A DNA stretch of 35,290 nt from positions 1 to 35,290 of the forward strand of contig DVJN01000012.1 of NCBI GenBank assembly GCA_018716755.1, in the 5' to 3' direction. The DNA is from Candidatus Alectryocaccomicrobium excrementavium. GTDB taxonomy: Bacteria; Bacillota; Clostridia; Christensenellales; Aristaeellaceae. This document shows, one piece after another, positions 9,976 to 18,219 of the stretch; the first letter of the stretch is position 1; each line of letters starts with the position of its first letter. The notes under the pieces were generated by a model. That model was not told the origin of the DNA, did not search any database, and worked only from the letters and a program-made list of their open reading frames with translations. A program made the translations under genes and the position numbers.

Positions 9976-11307
9976 TCAAGCGAGGGAACCCATGGGATCC
10001 CAGGGCTTCAAGACGATCGGCTCCTGCTCAAAGGCCTCCTGCATTTCCGGCGTGAGGTATTTACGGTTGACGACGATCTGGTAGTTGTATTCGTCGAACC
10101 ATTCGTCCGTCATCAGGTAATATCCCTTTTGTCCGCTCTTTTCGCTCCAGCTGTTTTCCACCTTCCAGCGGGTCGGCTTGCCATCCACGAGGTTGACGCC
10201 CAGGAAGACCATGGCGTGCGTCATCAGGCTGGTCGCATAGTCCAGGCGTTGCGCCTTGTTCATGCCAAAATGCACGTTGAGCAACGATTCATAGTCGAAA
10301 GTCTTCATGCCCATAATGCCGAGATCGCGCTGGAGCATCTGGCCCACGTCGCAGCCAAACCACACGGGTTGACCATCGCTCAGCTGTGCAATGGACAGCT
10401 TTTTCAATTCATCGCTGGGCAAATTCAAGTATTTGATTTGGCGGCCGCCCACCACGTTGCCCAGGTATTGCACCGTATACGTTTTCCAATACGGCTTATC
10501 GGCGGTAGGAGCGTTGATGATGGACACGTAGTCGTCCATCGCGCGGCCCACATATTTTTTCATGAAATCGAGCGGCGTGATATTCTCGTCGCGATAGTAG
10601 TTCTTATCTTCATCGCGATATTCAAATGTGAAGGTTTTCGGCGGCTCGCCCAGGGCGATGCACAACATGCGGTAAACCTCGCTGAGCATGTCTTCCTTGC
10701 GGGCGCGCAACGCGTCCGCGCTTTCGCCGGATTTGTGCGCTTCGCGCAACTGCAATGCGTCTTCGCGCAGCTTGCGGGTGATCAGCATGTTCATCACGCC
10801 GGTATTGGAAGAATGGAATGTTTCAGGCATGACGGCCTTCGGCACGCACCCATATTTGTCCACCAGCGCGCAGAACATATCCCACTGACCGCCGTCCTGA
10901 ATGGGGGAAGAAATCAAATGCTGGATCAGGCGGCCATCCGTCGGCTCGTCCAGCGTGTCGAGAATGGACTCGAGGAAGTAGTTGGATTTTTCCAGCTTAT
11001 CCCAGAACATCTGGTAGTTCTGCGAAAGCTCAAAGGTTTTGAGGTTCAGCTTCTTGATGATCTCAAAGCGCAGCGTATTGAGGCCCGCAAACAGCCAGCA
11101 ACGGCCGGAGGATTTCTGGTCGGTCACCTCGCCCGTTTCCAGCTCGATGGAAAAAATCATGGGGTTGTCGATGGCTTCCTGCTGGTTTTCCGCCGCGGCG
11201 GAAAGACCGCTTTTAACAACGGCTTTCTGCGCAACCTGATTGGCACGGTCTGCGGCAAATGCGGCGCTAAAACGGCTCAGCATGCTTTCAGAAATGTTGG
11301 TATTCAT
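9976..11307 (-). CDS. pepC: Aminopeptidase C / bleomycin hydrolase family cysteine peptidase (C1B)
   Basis: Catalytic Cys region VTDQKSSGRCWLFAGLNTLR, His region THAMVFLGVNLVDGKPTRWKVENSWSEKSGQKGYYLMTDEWF. Start placed at MNTNISES with GAAAGGAG upstream; the ORF track start at 11490 looks too long. Confidence 0.9.
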   Translation of the reverse strand: MNTNISESMLSRFSAAFAADRANQVAQKAVVKSGLSAAAENQQEAIDNPMIFSIELETGEVTDQKSSGRCWLFAGLNTLRFEIIKKLNLKTFELSQNYQMFWDKLEKSNYFLESILDTLDEPTDGRLIQHLISSPIQDGGQWDMFCALVDKYGCVPKAVMPETFHSSNTGVMNMLITRKLREDALQLREAHKSGESADALRARKEDMLSEVYRMLCIALGEPPKTFTFEYRDEDKNYYRDENITPLDFMKKYVGRAMDDYVSIINAPTADKPYWKTYTVQYLGNVVGGRQIKYLNLPSDELKKLSIAQLSDGQPVWFGCDVGQMLQRDLGIMGMKTFDYESLLNVHFGMNKAQRLDYATSLMTHAMVFLGVNLVDGKPTRWKVENSWSEKSGQKGYYLMTDEWFDEYNYQIVVNRKYLTPEMQEAFEQEPIVLKPWDPMGSLA

Positions 11308-11341
11308 GAAGAAAACGCGCTCCTTTCTGATCTTCATGCCT

Positions 11342-11370
11342 ATGATACCACAAAAGAGAGCATGGTGCAA
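11342..11370 (-). promoter_or_regulatory. Putative promoter of the pepC-vanX-like operon
   Basis: On the minus strand: TTGCAC (11365-11370), 17 nt, TATCAT (11342-11347) with TGG extension (extended -10). Confidence 0.55.
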
Positions 11371-11424
11371 TTCCCATTGCAAAAATTTCCCGCTTTTCGA
11401 CAAAAAGGAGCGGCGCAATAGTGT

Positions 11425-11453
11425 TTGACGGATGGCGCGTTTTCGGGTATAAT
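11425..11453 (+). promoter_or_regulatory. Sigma-70 type promoter for the small membrane protein gene
   Basis: TTGACG (11425-11430), 17 nt, TATAAT (11448-11453), upstream of an RBS and ATG. Confidence 0.75.
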
Positions 11454-11490
11454 AAGAGAAACACAAGATATGCGAGAGGAGCCTGTGCAT

Positions 11491-11745
11491 ATGGCGAGAG
11501 AAAAAACCGGCAAGTCGGTTTCCGTTTGGAATTGGATTGGCACGCTGCTGTTGGCGGCCATCCCGGTGGTGAATATCATAACAATGATCGTGCTCATCGT
11601 AAGGGCGCGCACGCGCACGCGCCGGAACTTTGCCATAGCGGCCCTGGCGCTGGAAGTTTTTTTCCTGCTGCTCTTTGCTGCGGCGCTGGTCTTCTTCGGC
11701 GAGGAAATCATCACCTGGCTGCAGACCGTGCGCATCCCCCTGTAA
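11491..11745 (+). CDS. Small two-TM membrane protein of unknown function (84 aa)
   Basis: ATG at 11491 after GAGAGGAG; two hydrophobic segments (WIGTLLLAAIPVVNIITMIVLIV; FAIAALALEVFFLLLFAAALVFF); good promoter upstream. The longer ORF start at 11425 overlaps the -35 box. Confidence 0.65.
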   Translation: MAREKTGKSVSVWNWIGTLLLAAIPVVNIITMIVLIVRARTRTRRNFAIAALALEVFFLLLFAAALVFFGEEIITWLQTVRIPL

Positions 11746-11764
11746 CCATGTAAAAAACCGGCCG

Positions 11765-13678
11765 TTATTTGCGGAACAATACGATGGGATCGCCCATGGG
11801 ATACACTTGCACGTTCTGGCGCACGCTACTGGTGCTCAAGCGCCAGATCGTGCGTTTTTTGGTGTATACGTAGATTTCGTGCAGCGTAAGAACGCGATCC
11901 CGCTGCAGATCCGACTTCATGACCACCGGCTTATCCTTGATCAAATCCCAGCCCGCGCCTTCAGCCAGGCTGCGTCCAAAAACGGTTGCCATAGAGTCTT
12001 CGCTTTGCGTTCCATCGCTGGAAATGCGATAGCTGTCCTCGTTGGCAGCGGAACTGGTGAGCACCTTATATTTGGAAAAGGCGAAGGGGGAGGAAGCAAA
12101 CGCCTGAATGAACGCATCGCAAAATCCTTCGGTTTCGCCCAGAAACGCACCGCTCTGACAACAGTCGATGATGACGGCCACGACGCCTGGCACCCGGCGC
12201 AAGGCCTGCTCCAACGCCTGGGCGGTAAGGCGGCTGCCATCGGCCAGCCGCAGCCATGCCGTGCCATGGGTCAGTCCGCCGTGCGCGTTGATATACAGCA
12301 GGGAAATATCACTGGATTTTGCTCCGGCAAACGCGTCCTGTATGCCTGCCATAAAGGCTTCATAGCCTGGATCCAACAAAGTTGTGACCTCGTAGGGTTC
12401 GCCATCGAAGCTCATCTGCGCGAGCATATCCGAAATTCCCTGCGTCGTATTCGCGGCGCCCACACGGTCGTTGCCATCGGTATCCGTATATACGCCCGCG
12501 ACCAACGCGCGATAGGTGGGGGCAGGCTGGGAAACCTGCACAAGGGCGGTATCGTATTCCACTCCATCCTGGGCAAAGATGGCCAGTACGGCTTCCCCGG
12601 CTGTCAGCGCTGTCAGCGTACCGTCTTCCGAGATTTGCGCCACGGCAGGATCGCTGATGGAAAAGGTCACAGTCCGTTCGGTAGTGTCTTCCGGCGCAAA
12701 GGTATACGGCACAGAAATGCTTTCGCCCACTTGCAGAGTGAACGCCGTTTCATTCAGAGACAGGCCTTGTAGCGGCACGGCGGGCACGGTAATTTCGCAT
12801 TGTGCCTGCGCTCCACCATAGGCGGTGGCAAAGACCGTAGCCGTTCCCGCTCCGCGCGGAAGAACCTGTCCCGATTGCGTCACCACGCATACGCCGGGAT
12901 CGCTCGTTGTAAACACGATGCCGCCATGCGATCCTGCGGGCGCCGCTTCCGCCGCCAAATGCGCGGTATCTCCCATGCGCAGCGCAAGGGAAGCGGCGGA
13001 CAGGGAAATCGACTCCGCTTTTCCGCCGCCAAAGGCAATGCGCAGCGTATATTCGCCCGCATTGTCTTCGTCTGTATGCACGCGAAGATAGTATTCCTCC
13101 CCCTCTTCTAGCAGCGCCTGCAAAGAAAACCCTGCCATGCCCGTCTCGCCAGGCGCGATTGCGATGGTTTCAAACGCCTGGTTCAGCAGCGTTCCGCTGA
13201 CGATCAGATGGCGGTCGTCCCCTGGCTCTGAAGAGATGGTGCATACGCCGCTTTGAGCGGATGTGAGGTGATACCAGTGCACATCTCCCTTGCGCGCAAC
13301 GACTTTGGAATAGGTCATTTGCGACAGTTCGATGGGCTCCAGCGCGCTTTTGCCACGTGCCGCGCGCATCACTTCCAGCGTAAAGCCTGCATCGCAGGAG
13401 AGCAGGACTTCGTATACCGTGCCGGAATTGAGCAATACGGATGCGCCGTCCAGCGCCAGCGTTTCAGCGCCTGAGCGCAATACAATGTCGGCCTGCGCTC
13501 CGTAGGAGAAAAACGAATAATACCCGCCAACGGGCGGAATAAACCGGAACCGGTGCTCGCCCGCCGCCAAATTCACGGGCTGGTTGAGCCAAAGCCTGCC
13601 TGTTTCTGCCGTGGCACTGCCGCCAAAAACCGACAGGAAGAGCAGGAGCATCGCCATCGCAAACGCCAAACGCCTCAT
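11765..13678 (-). CDS. Secreted caspase-like (clan CD, C14/metacaspase-like) protein with two Ig-like (BIG2-type) domains
   Basis: Signal peptide MRRLAFAMAMLLLFLSVFGGSATA; Ig-like repeats (ESISLSAASLALRMGDTAHL..., LQGLSLNETAFTLQVGESISV...); C-terminal RALVAGVYTDTDGNDRVGAANTTQGISDML, LLYINAHGG (His), VVAVIIDCCQSGAF (Cys). Confidence 0.78.
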   Translation of the reverse strand: MRRLAFAMAMLLLFLSVFGGSATAETGRLWLNQPVNLAAGEHRFRFIPPVGGYYSFFSYGAQADIVLRSGAETLALDGASVLLNSGTVYEVLLSCDAGFTLEVMRAARGKSALEPIELSQMTYSKVVARKGDVHWYHLTSAQSGVCTISSEPGDDRHLIVSGTLLNQAFETIAIAPGETGMAGFSLQALLEEGEEYYLRVHTDEDNAGEYTLRIAFGGGKAESISLSAASLALRMGDTAHLAAEAAPAGSHGGIVFTTSDPGVCVVTQSGQVLPRGAGTATVFATAYGGAQAQCEITVPAVPLQGLSLNETAFTLQVGESISVPYTFAPEDTTERTVTFSISDPAVAQISEDGTLTALTAGEAVLAIFAQDGVEYDTALVQVSQPAPTYRALVAGVYTDTDGNDRVGAANTTQGISDMLAQMSFDGEPYEVTTLLDPGYEAFMAGIQDAFAGAKSSDISLLYINAHGGLTHGTAWLRLADGSRLTAQALEQALRRVPGVVAVIIDCCQSGAFLGETEGFCDAFIQAFASSPFAFSKYKVLTSSAANEDSYRISSDGTQSEDSMATVFGRSLAEGAGWDLIKDKPVVMKSDLQRDRVLTLHEIYVYTKKRTIWRLSTSSVRQNVQVYPMGDPIVLFRK

Positions 13679-13720
13679 CCCACTCTCTCCTGTCTTTCTG
13701 TATTGGCAAAAAGCCCACGG

Positions 13721-15499
13721 TTATTCGAACTGAATATAATCAAGGGAAACGTAGCCGGAAAGATCCGCTGTGCGAATCTGCGCCCAGCCGTCCAGTGTTT
13801 TTACGACGATCAGGCGCCAGCCATGCGCAAGCGTTCCCACAATGGCAGCATCGGTATGCGGCTCCGCGCGCACGTTCAGTGTGGAATTGCGGGAGGAAAG
13901 ATTCACCCGTGCGTATGCCTCGCCACTTTCCAACGCGGGCAGGGGAACTTGCGTGGGTTCGGGGGCGAGCGGAAGCGGCTCAATGGCATTCAGCGCCGTT
14001 TCCGCCCATGTGACAGTAACCAATTCCATGCCCGGGTAGTAAAAGCGCAAAATATCGGTATAGGCCATGCCGTATTGCGCGGCCATCCATTGCGCGCCGC
14101 GCTGGCTCATACCCACCCCGTGCCCAAAACGGCGCATTTCGATGCGTATAGCGTCGCTCTCCTGGATCACGCTGACCAGTTCATAGTCTCCGCCATTGAT
14201 CGCCATGTCGAAATCTTCCTTCAGCTGGCTGTAAACCATCACATCCGCGGTCAATTCCTGGGGAACTGTCACCCACTGCTCCCCAGATGCGGGTGCCACC
14301 GTCGCCGCAGGCGATGGAACGGGCGAAGCGGTGGGTGTGGGCACCGCGGCAGTCGCGGTTGCGTTGCCTGTGTGGAAGAAAGAGGAAAACAGATCGAGCG
14401 CGCTCGCAGGCGTCGCGGACGGCGACGGTGCAGGGGAGGATTCCGGGGGAACGCCCGCTGTGTTCTCCGCAGCCGGAATGCGCGAAGCTACCTCCAGAGA
14501 AAAGCGCAGGCGCGTATACATGCGCGTGCCCTCATAGAGCGGATCGAGCGCTTCTGCGCGCAACACGCGCACGATTTGGATATCGCCTTCTTCTCCGGAA
14601 TATCCCATGGCGGCCAGCTGCTCTGACAGCTGCGGCAGGAAGATCGCTCGCAGGCGCTCATCCAATTGCGCACCATCTGTAGCGATGATCAGGGTTTTCA
14701 CCACGCTTTGCGGATTCTCCAGATCATAGGGATCATCGCGAATATCGACATATCCATAGTCGCCATCCCCGCCCCAGATATACTGTGGCAGCAGCGTCTG
14801 GCCGCCGTTGGAGGCGGAATACCAGCACATCACGTATTCTCCCTTGTAGGTCCCCATGACGCCGCGCGTTTCATCCACGGCCTGAATGGCATTGGTGAAA
14901 GATGGGTCGTATCCCTTAAAGACCTGATCCTGCGTTGTGTCTACCACATCATAAGCGTCACCGGCCGAACTGATCTTGCTGCGGTAAGCATATGTCCGCG
15001 CAGCCACCGCTTGTGCTTTGAGCGCTTCCAGCGGGAAAGAGTCGCTCATTTCATAGGGGACAACGCCATAGAGATACTCTTCAATATCGATAATCAGAAT
15101 GATTTCCAGTCCGTTGGCCCCGGCGCGAATCTCAAAATCGCCGCAATACAGCGTATCGCGCTCTGTTTTGCTCAAATATGCGCCATTGCTTTCGCCCGCT
15201 TCCGCTTGCGTACGCGTAAGGCGAAAGGACTGGCCCATTTGAATGGTCAGGCCGCCGGAAATCAGATAGATCGTGCCGTTCGCCTGCGCCAGCGTGAAAG
15301 TAACGCCCCTGTCCAGCCGGAAGGAATCGGAGCCATTCACGGTGTACACGCCATCCAGCGTGAAATCGATGGTTCCAATGTTACCCAGGGAAAGCAGGTA
15401 TACGCGCAATGTGCCATCCACCGCTTCGGGGGACTCGGCGGAACCGCCGGGCAGGAATAGCAGCACGACCATCATGAGCGCCAGCAGTTTTTTTCGCAT
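13721..15499 (-). CDS. SpoIID/LytB-domain protein with low-complexity insertion and C-terminal SH3-like domain
   Basis: Signal peptide; EEYLYGVVPYEM, PLEALKAQAVAARTYAY, GHGVGMSQRGAQWMA; Pro/Ser/Thr/Ala-rich stretch; C-terminus STLNVRAEPHTDAAIVGTLAHGWRLIVVKTLDGWAQI resembles bacterial SH3. Confidence 0.87.
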   Translation of the reverse strand: MRKKLLALMMVVLLFLPGGSAESPEAVDGTLRVYLLSLGNIGTIDFTLDGVYTVNGSDSFRLDRGVTFTLAQANGTIYLISGGLTIQMGQSFRLTRTQAEAGESNGAYLSKTERDTLYCGDFEIRAGANGLEIILIIDIEEYLYGVVPYEMSDSFPLEALKAQAVAARTYAYRSKISSAGDAYDVVDTTQDQVFKGYDPSFTNAIQAVDETRGVMGTYKGEYVMCWYSASNGGQTLLPQYIWGGDGDYGYVDIRDDPYDLENPQSVVKTLIIATDGAQLDERLRAIFLPQLSEQLAAMGYSGEEGDIQIVRVLRAEALDPLYEGTRMYTRLRFSLEVASRIPAAENTAGVPPESSPAPSPSATPASALDLFSSFFHTGNATATAAVPTPTASPVPSPAATVAPASGEQWVTVPQELTADVMVYSQLKEDFDMAINGGDYELVSVIQESDAIRIEMRRFGHGVGMSQRGAQWMAAQYGMAYTDILRFYYPGMELVTVTWAETALNAIEPLPLAPEPTQVPLPALESGEAYARVNLSSRNSTLNVRAEPHTDAAIVGTLAHGWRLIVVKTLDGWAQIRTADLSGYVSLDYIQFE

Positions 15500-15561
15500 G
15501 CGTATTTCTCCTTACAGCCAAATTGATCCGCATGTTAGACGTAGAAAAAGTGCGATTGGTT

Positions 15562-16317
15562 TCAAAATTGCAGGACCAATTTCGCCAAAATTCCCGCCAA
15601 AACCAAAAGCATCACAGCTCGCACGGCTTTTGCCCCTTTGCGCATGGCAAACCGCGCGCCCAGATACCCGCCGGCGATGGAAAAAGCCATGGCGGGAACG
15701 GCCAGAGGGAAATATACGTCTCCACTTATGAGCATGGAAATGAGCGCGGCTATGTTGCTCGACAGATTGGCGATTTTTGCACTGCCGGACGCCGTTACCA
15801 TTTCCATGCCGGCAAGGCCGGTGAACAGCGCGATATAAATGGTGCCGGTACCCGGCCCGAAAAAGCCGTCGTAAGCGCCGCAAACGCAGCCTATCCCAAA
15901 GCAAAGCCAGAGCATTTTTGCGCCGGTAAAGCGCACAGTCCCCTCCTTTGCGGGCTTCACGAAGAGAATGGCTATGGCGGCGATGGGAATGGCCACGAGC
16001 ATAAAAGTGCGCGCGAATGCTTCCGACACGGCCTTTAGCGCTTCCGCTCCCAGATAAGCGCCGGGAAACGCGCCTGCCGCCGCGGCAATCGCGGGGAGAA
16101 GGAGAATCTTGCCACCGCGATAGTACTTGATGGCAGCTATGAGCGTGCCCACGCTGGCAGATAGCTTATTGGAACCACTGGCCACCGCGGGAGGAAGGCC
16201 CGCCAGCAGATAAGCGGGCAGGGAAATCAGCCCGCCGCCGCCGGCAATCGAATCGGCAAAGGAGGCAAAAAAAATCAGGGGACAAACAATGGCGAGCATA
16301 TTCCATGTAACTTCCAT
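15562..16317 (-). CDS. TauE/SafE (TSUP) family permease
   Basis: FASFADSIAGGGGLISLPAYLLAGLPPAVASGSNKLSASVGT; polytopic hydrophobic protein of about 250 aa. Confidence 0.85.
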   Translation of the reverse strand: MEVTWNMLAIVCPLIFFASFADSIAGGGGLISLPAYLLAGLPPAVASGSNKLSASVGTLIAAIKYYRGGKILLLPAIAAAAGAFPGAYLGAEALKAVSEAFARTFMLVAIPIAAIAILFVKPAKEGTVRFTGAKMLWLCFGIGCVCGAYDGFFGPGTGTIYIALFTGLAGMEMVTASGSAKIANLSSNIAALISMLISGDVYFPLAVPAMAFSIAGGYLGARFAMRKGAKAVRAVMLLVLAGILAKLVLQF

Positions 16318-16351
16318 AACGATAGGATCCTTTTATACAAAAATGACGCAT

Positions 16352-16387
16352 GAAACCCTCCCCGGCAAATTGGCCGGGGAGAGTTTC
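16352..16387 (-). terminator. Terminator-like hairpin downstream of pgm
   Basis: GAAACCCTCCCCGGC (16352-16366) / GCCGGGGAGAGTTTC (16373-16387), one mismatch; minus-strand continuation contains TTTTT. Confidence 0.7.
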
Positions 16388-16401
16388 TACTCGCAAAATA
16401 T

Positions 16402-18048
16402 TTATTCACCCATTATTTTTTGCGCATCTTGCATCATGCCATCGGCAAGCGCCTGCGCTTCTTCAGCGGTGCTGCCGCGAACGCCGAAGTACAGCTTGAG
16501 CTTGGGCTCCGTGCCCGAAGGGCGAACGCACAACCATGCGCCGTCTTCCATTTCATACAAAAGCACGTTAGAAGGCGGCAGCCCGCGTGCGCCATTTTTG
16601 TAGTCCACCACATTTTCCACGCGCAATCCGCCGATCGCCGCCGGGGCGTTGGCGCGCAGGGAATTCATCTTTTCGTTCCTGAGGCGCAAGCCATCCGCGC
16701 CTTTCATCATCACGTTGATGGTGCCTTCCTTATAGTAACCGTATTTTTGGAAGAGCGCTTCCAGCGCGTCCGCCAGGGTTTTGCCTTCGGATTTGTACTG
16801 CGCGGCCATTTCGCAGATCAGCGTGGAGGCAATCACCGCGTCTTTATCGCGCACATAGCCGCCTGTGAGGTAGCCATAGCTTTCTTCGAAGCCCAGCACA
16901 AAGCCGTCGTTGCCCTCGTCCAGCTTTTTCTGGATGGTTTCGCCGATAAACTTGAAGCCCGTCAGCACGTTGTACACATCGATACCGTGCGCCTTGCCAA
17001 TCGCATCCGCCATGCGGGTGGTCACGATGGTCTTCACGGCATAAGCGCCAGGCTTTGGGGTTTTCGCGTTCAAAAGGTATTCCAGCAGCAAGCAACCCAC
17101 CTGGTTGCCCGTAAGCGCCTGCCACTTGCCGTTTCTGCGCGCCATAACGCCCACGCGGTCGCAGTCCGGATCGGTGGCGACGAGCAGATCGGCGCCGGTC
17201 TCATCGCCCAGGCGAATGGCGCACGCAAAAGCGTTGGGGTCTTCCGGGTTGGGTGTGCGCACGGTGGGGAAATTTCCATCGGGCAATTCCTGCTCTTTTA
17301 CGACGAATACGTTGGTAAAGCCGGCTTCTTTCAACGCGCGGCGCACAGGCTTGTTCCCAGAGCCGTGCAGGGGAGTATACACGATGCGCAGATCGCGGCA
17401 CAATCCCCGCGTCGAAGGCCGCAGGGATAGCACATGCTCGATATAGGGCTTATCGATGTCTTCGCCGAGGGTAACGAGCAGGCCAGCTTCCCGCGCCTGC
17501 GCTTCGCTGAGCACCGGCACAGCGAACGGATCAATGCCTTCCATGGCGGCCAGCGCGCGATCCGCCGCTTCTGGCGGCAGCTGGCCGCCGTCCGCGCCAT
17601 AGGCCTTGTAGCCATTGTATTCCTTGGGGTTGTGGCTCGCGGTGATCACCACGCCCGCCGCCGCGTGCAAATAGCGGATGGCGAAGCTCACCATCGGCGT
17701 GGGGCGCAGCGCATCGAACAGATAGACCTTCACGCCCGCAGCCGCGTAAACCAGAGCGGCTTCCACGGCGAACTCCCGCGAGCAGATGCGTGAATCGTGG
17801 CCAATCACCACGCCAGCCTGCTTGTTCTCTATGGTGTGCGCAATGCCCAGAGAGGCACGGCGCACCACGTATTTATTCATGCGGTTGGTTCCCGCGCCCA
17901 GCACACCGCGCAATCCGCCTGTGCCAAAGGCGAGGTAGGCGCCAAACCGGTCGTCTATTTCCGTATCGCTCAGGTTCTGCATTTCCTTTAAAAGCGCATC
18001 GTCATCCACATTTTCCAACCAACGCTTGTACTCCGCGCATGCATTCAT
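16402..18048 (-). CDS. Phosphoglucomutase/phosphomannomutase (alpha-D-phosphohexomutase)
   Basis: Active-site GVVITASHNPKEYNGYKAYGADGGQL; metal-binding ATDPDCDRVG; GFEESYGYLTG; C-terminal RPSGTEPKLKLYF. Confidence 0.95.
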   Translation of the reverse strand: MNACAEYKRWLENVDDDALLKEMQNLSDTEIDDRFGAYLAFGTGGLRGVLGAGTNRMNKYVVRRASLGIAHTIENKQAGVVIGHDSRICSREFAVEAALVYAAAGVKVYLFDALRPTPMVSFAIRYLHAAAGVVITASHNPKEYNGYKAYGADGGQLPPEAADRALAAMEGIDPFAVPVLSEAQAREAGLLVTLGEDIDKPYIEHVLSLRPSTRGLCRDLRIVYTPLHGSGNKPVRRALKEAGFTNVFVVKEQELPDGNFPTVRTPNPEDPNAFACAIRLGDETGADLLVATDPDCDRVGVMARRNGKWQALTGNQVGCLLLEYLLNAKTPKPGAYAVKTIVTTRMADAIGKAHGIDVYNVLTGFKFIGETIQKKLDEGNDGFVLGFEESYGYLTGGYVRDKDAVIASTLICEMAAQYKSEGKTLADALEALFQKYGYYKEGTINVMMKGADGLRLRNEKMNSLRANAPAAIGGLRVENVVDYKNGARGLPPSNVLLYEMEDGAWLCVRPSGTEPKLKLYFGVRGSTAEEAQALADGMMQDAQKIMGE

Positions 18049-18219
18049 AGTTCCTGCCTCCAGTTCCTTTCATGCTGGTACAATATTCGCGTAGAGGAGG
18101 AGATTTTCCTTCATAAAATCTCCGAAATTTGGGTGGATAGGAGTTTTCTACCTTGATTTAACTTGCATTTTACTTCGGTATGGTATGCTAATCGCTAAGA
18201 AAGTATAATGGAGGCCAAT

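Noticed and set aside
11765-13678. Caspase-containing antiphage defence system (CHAT/TPR or gasdermin type)
   Set aside because: Protein is predicted to be secreted with Ig-like domains; no gasdermin, effector or defence gene neighbours.
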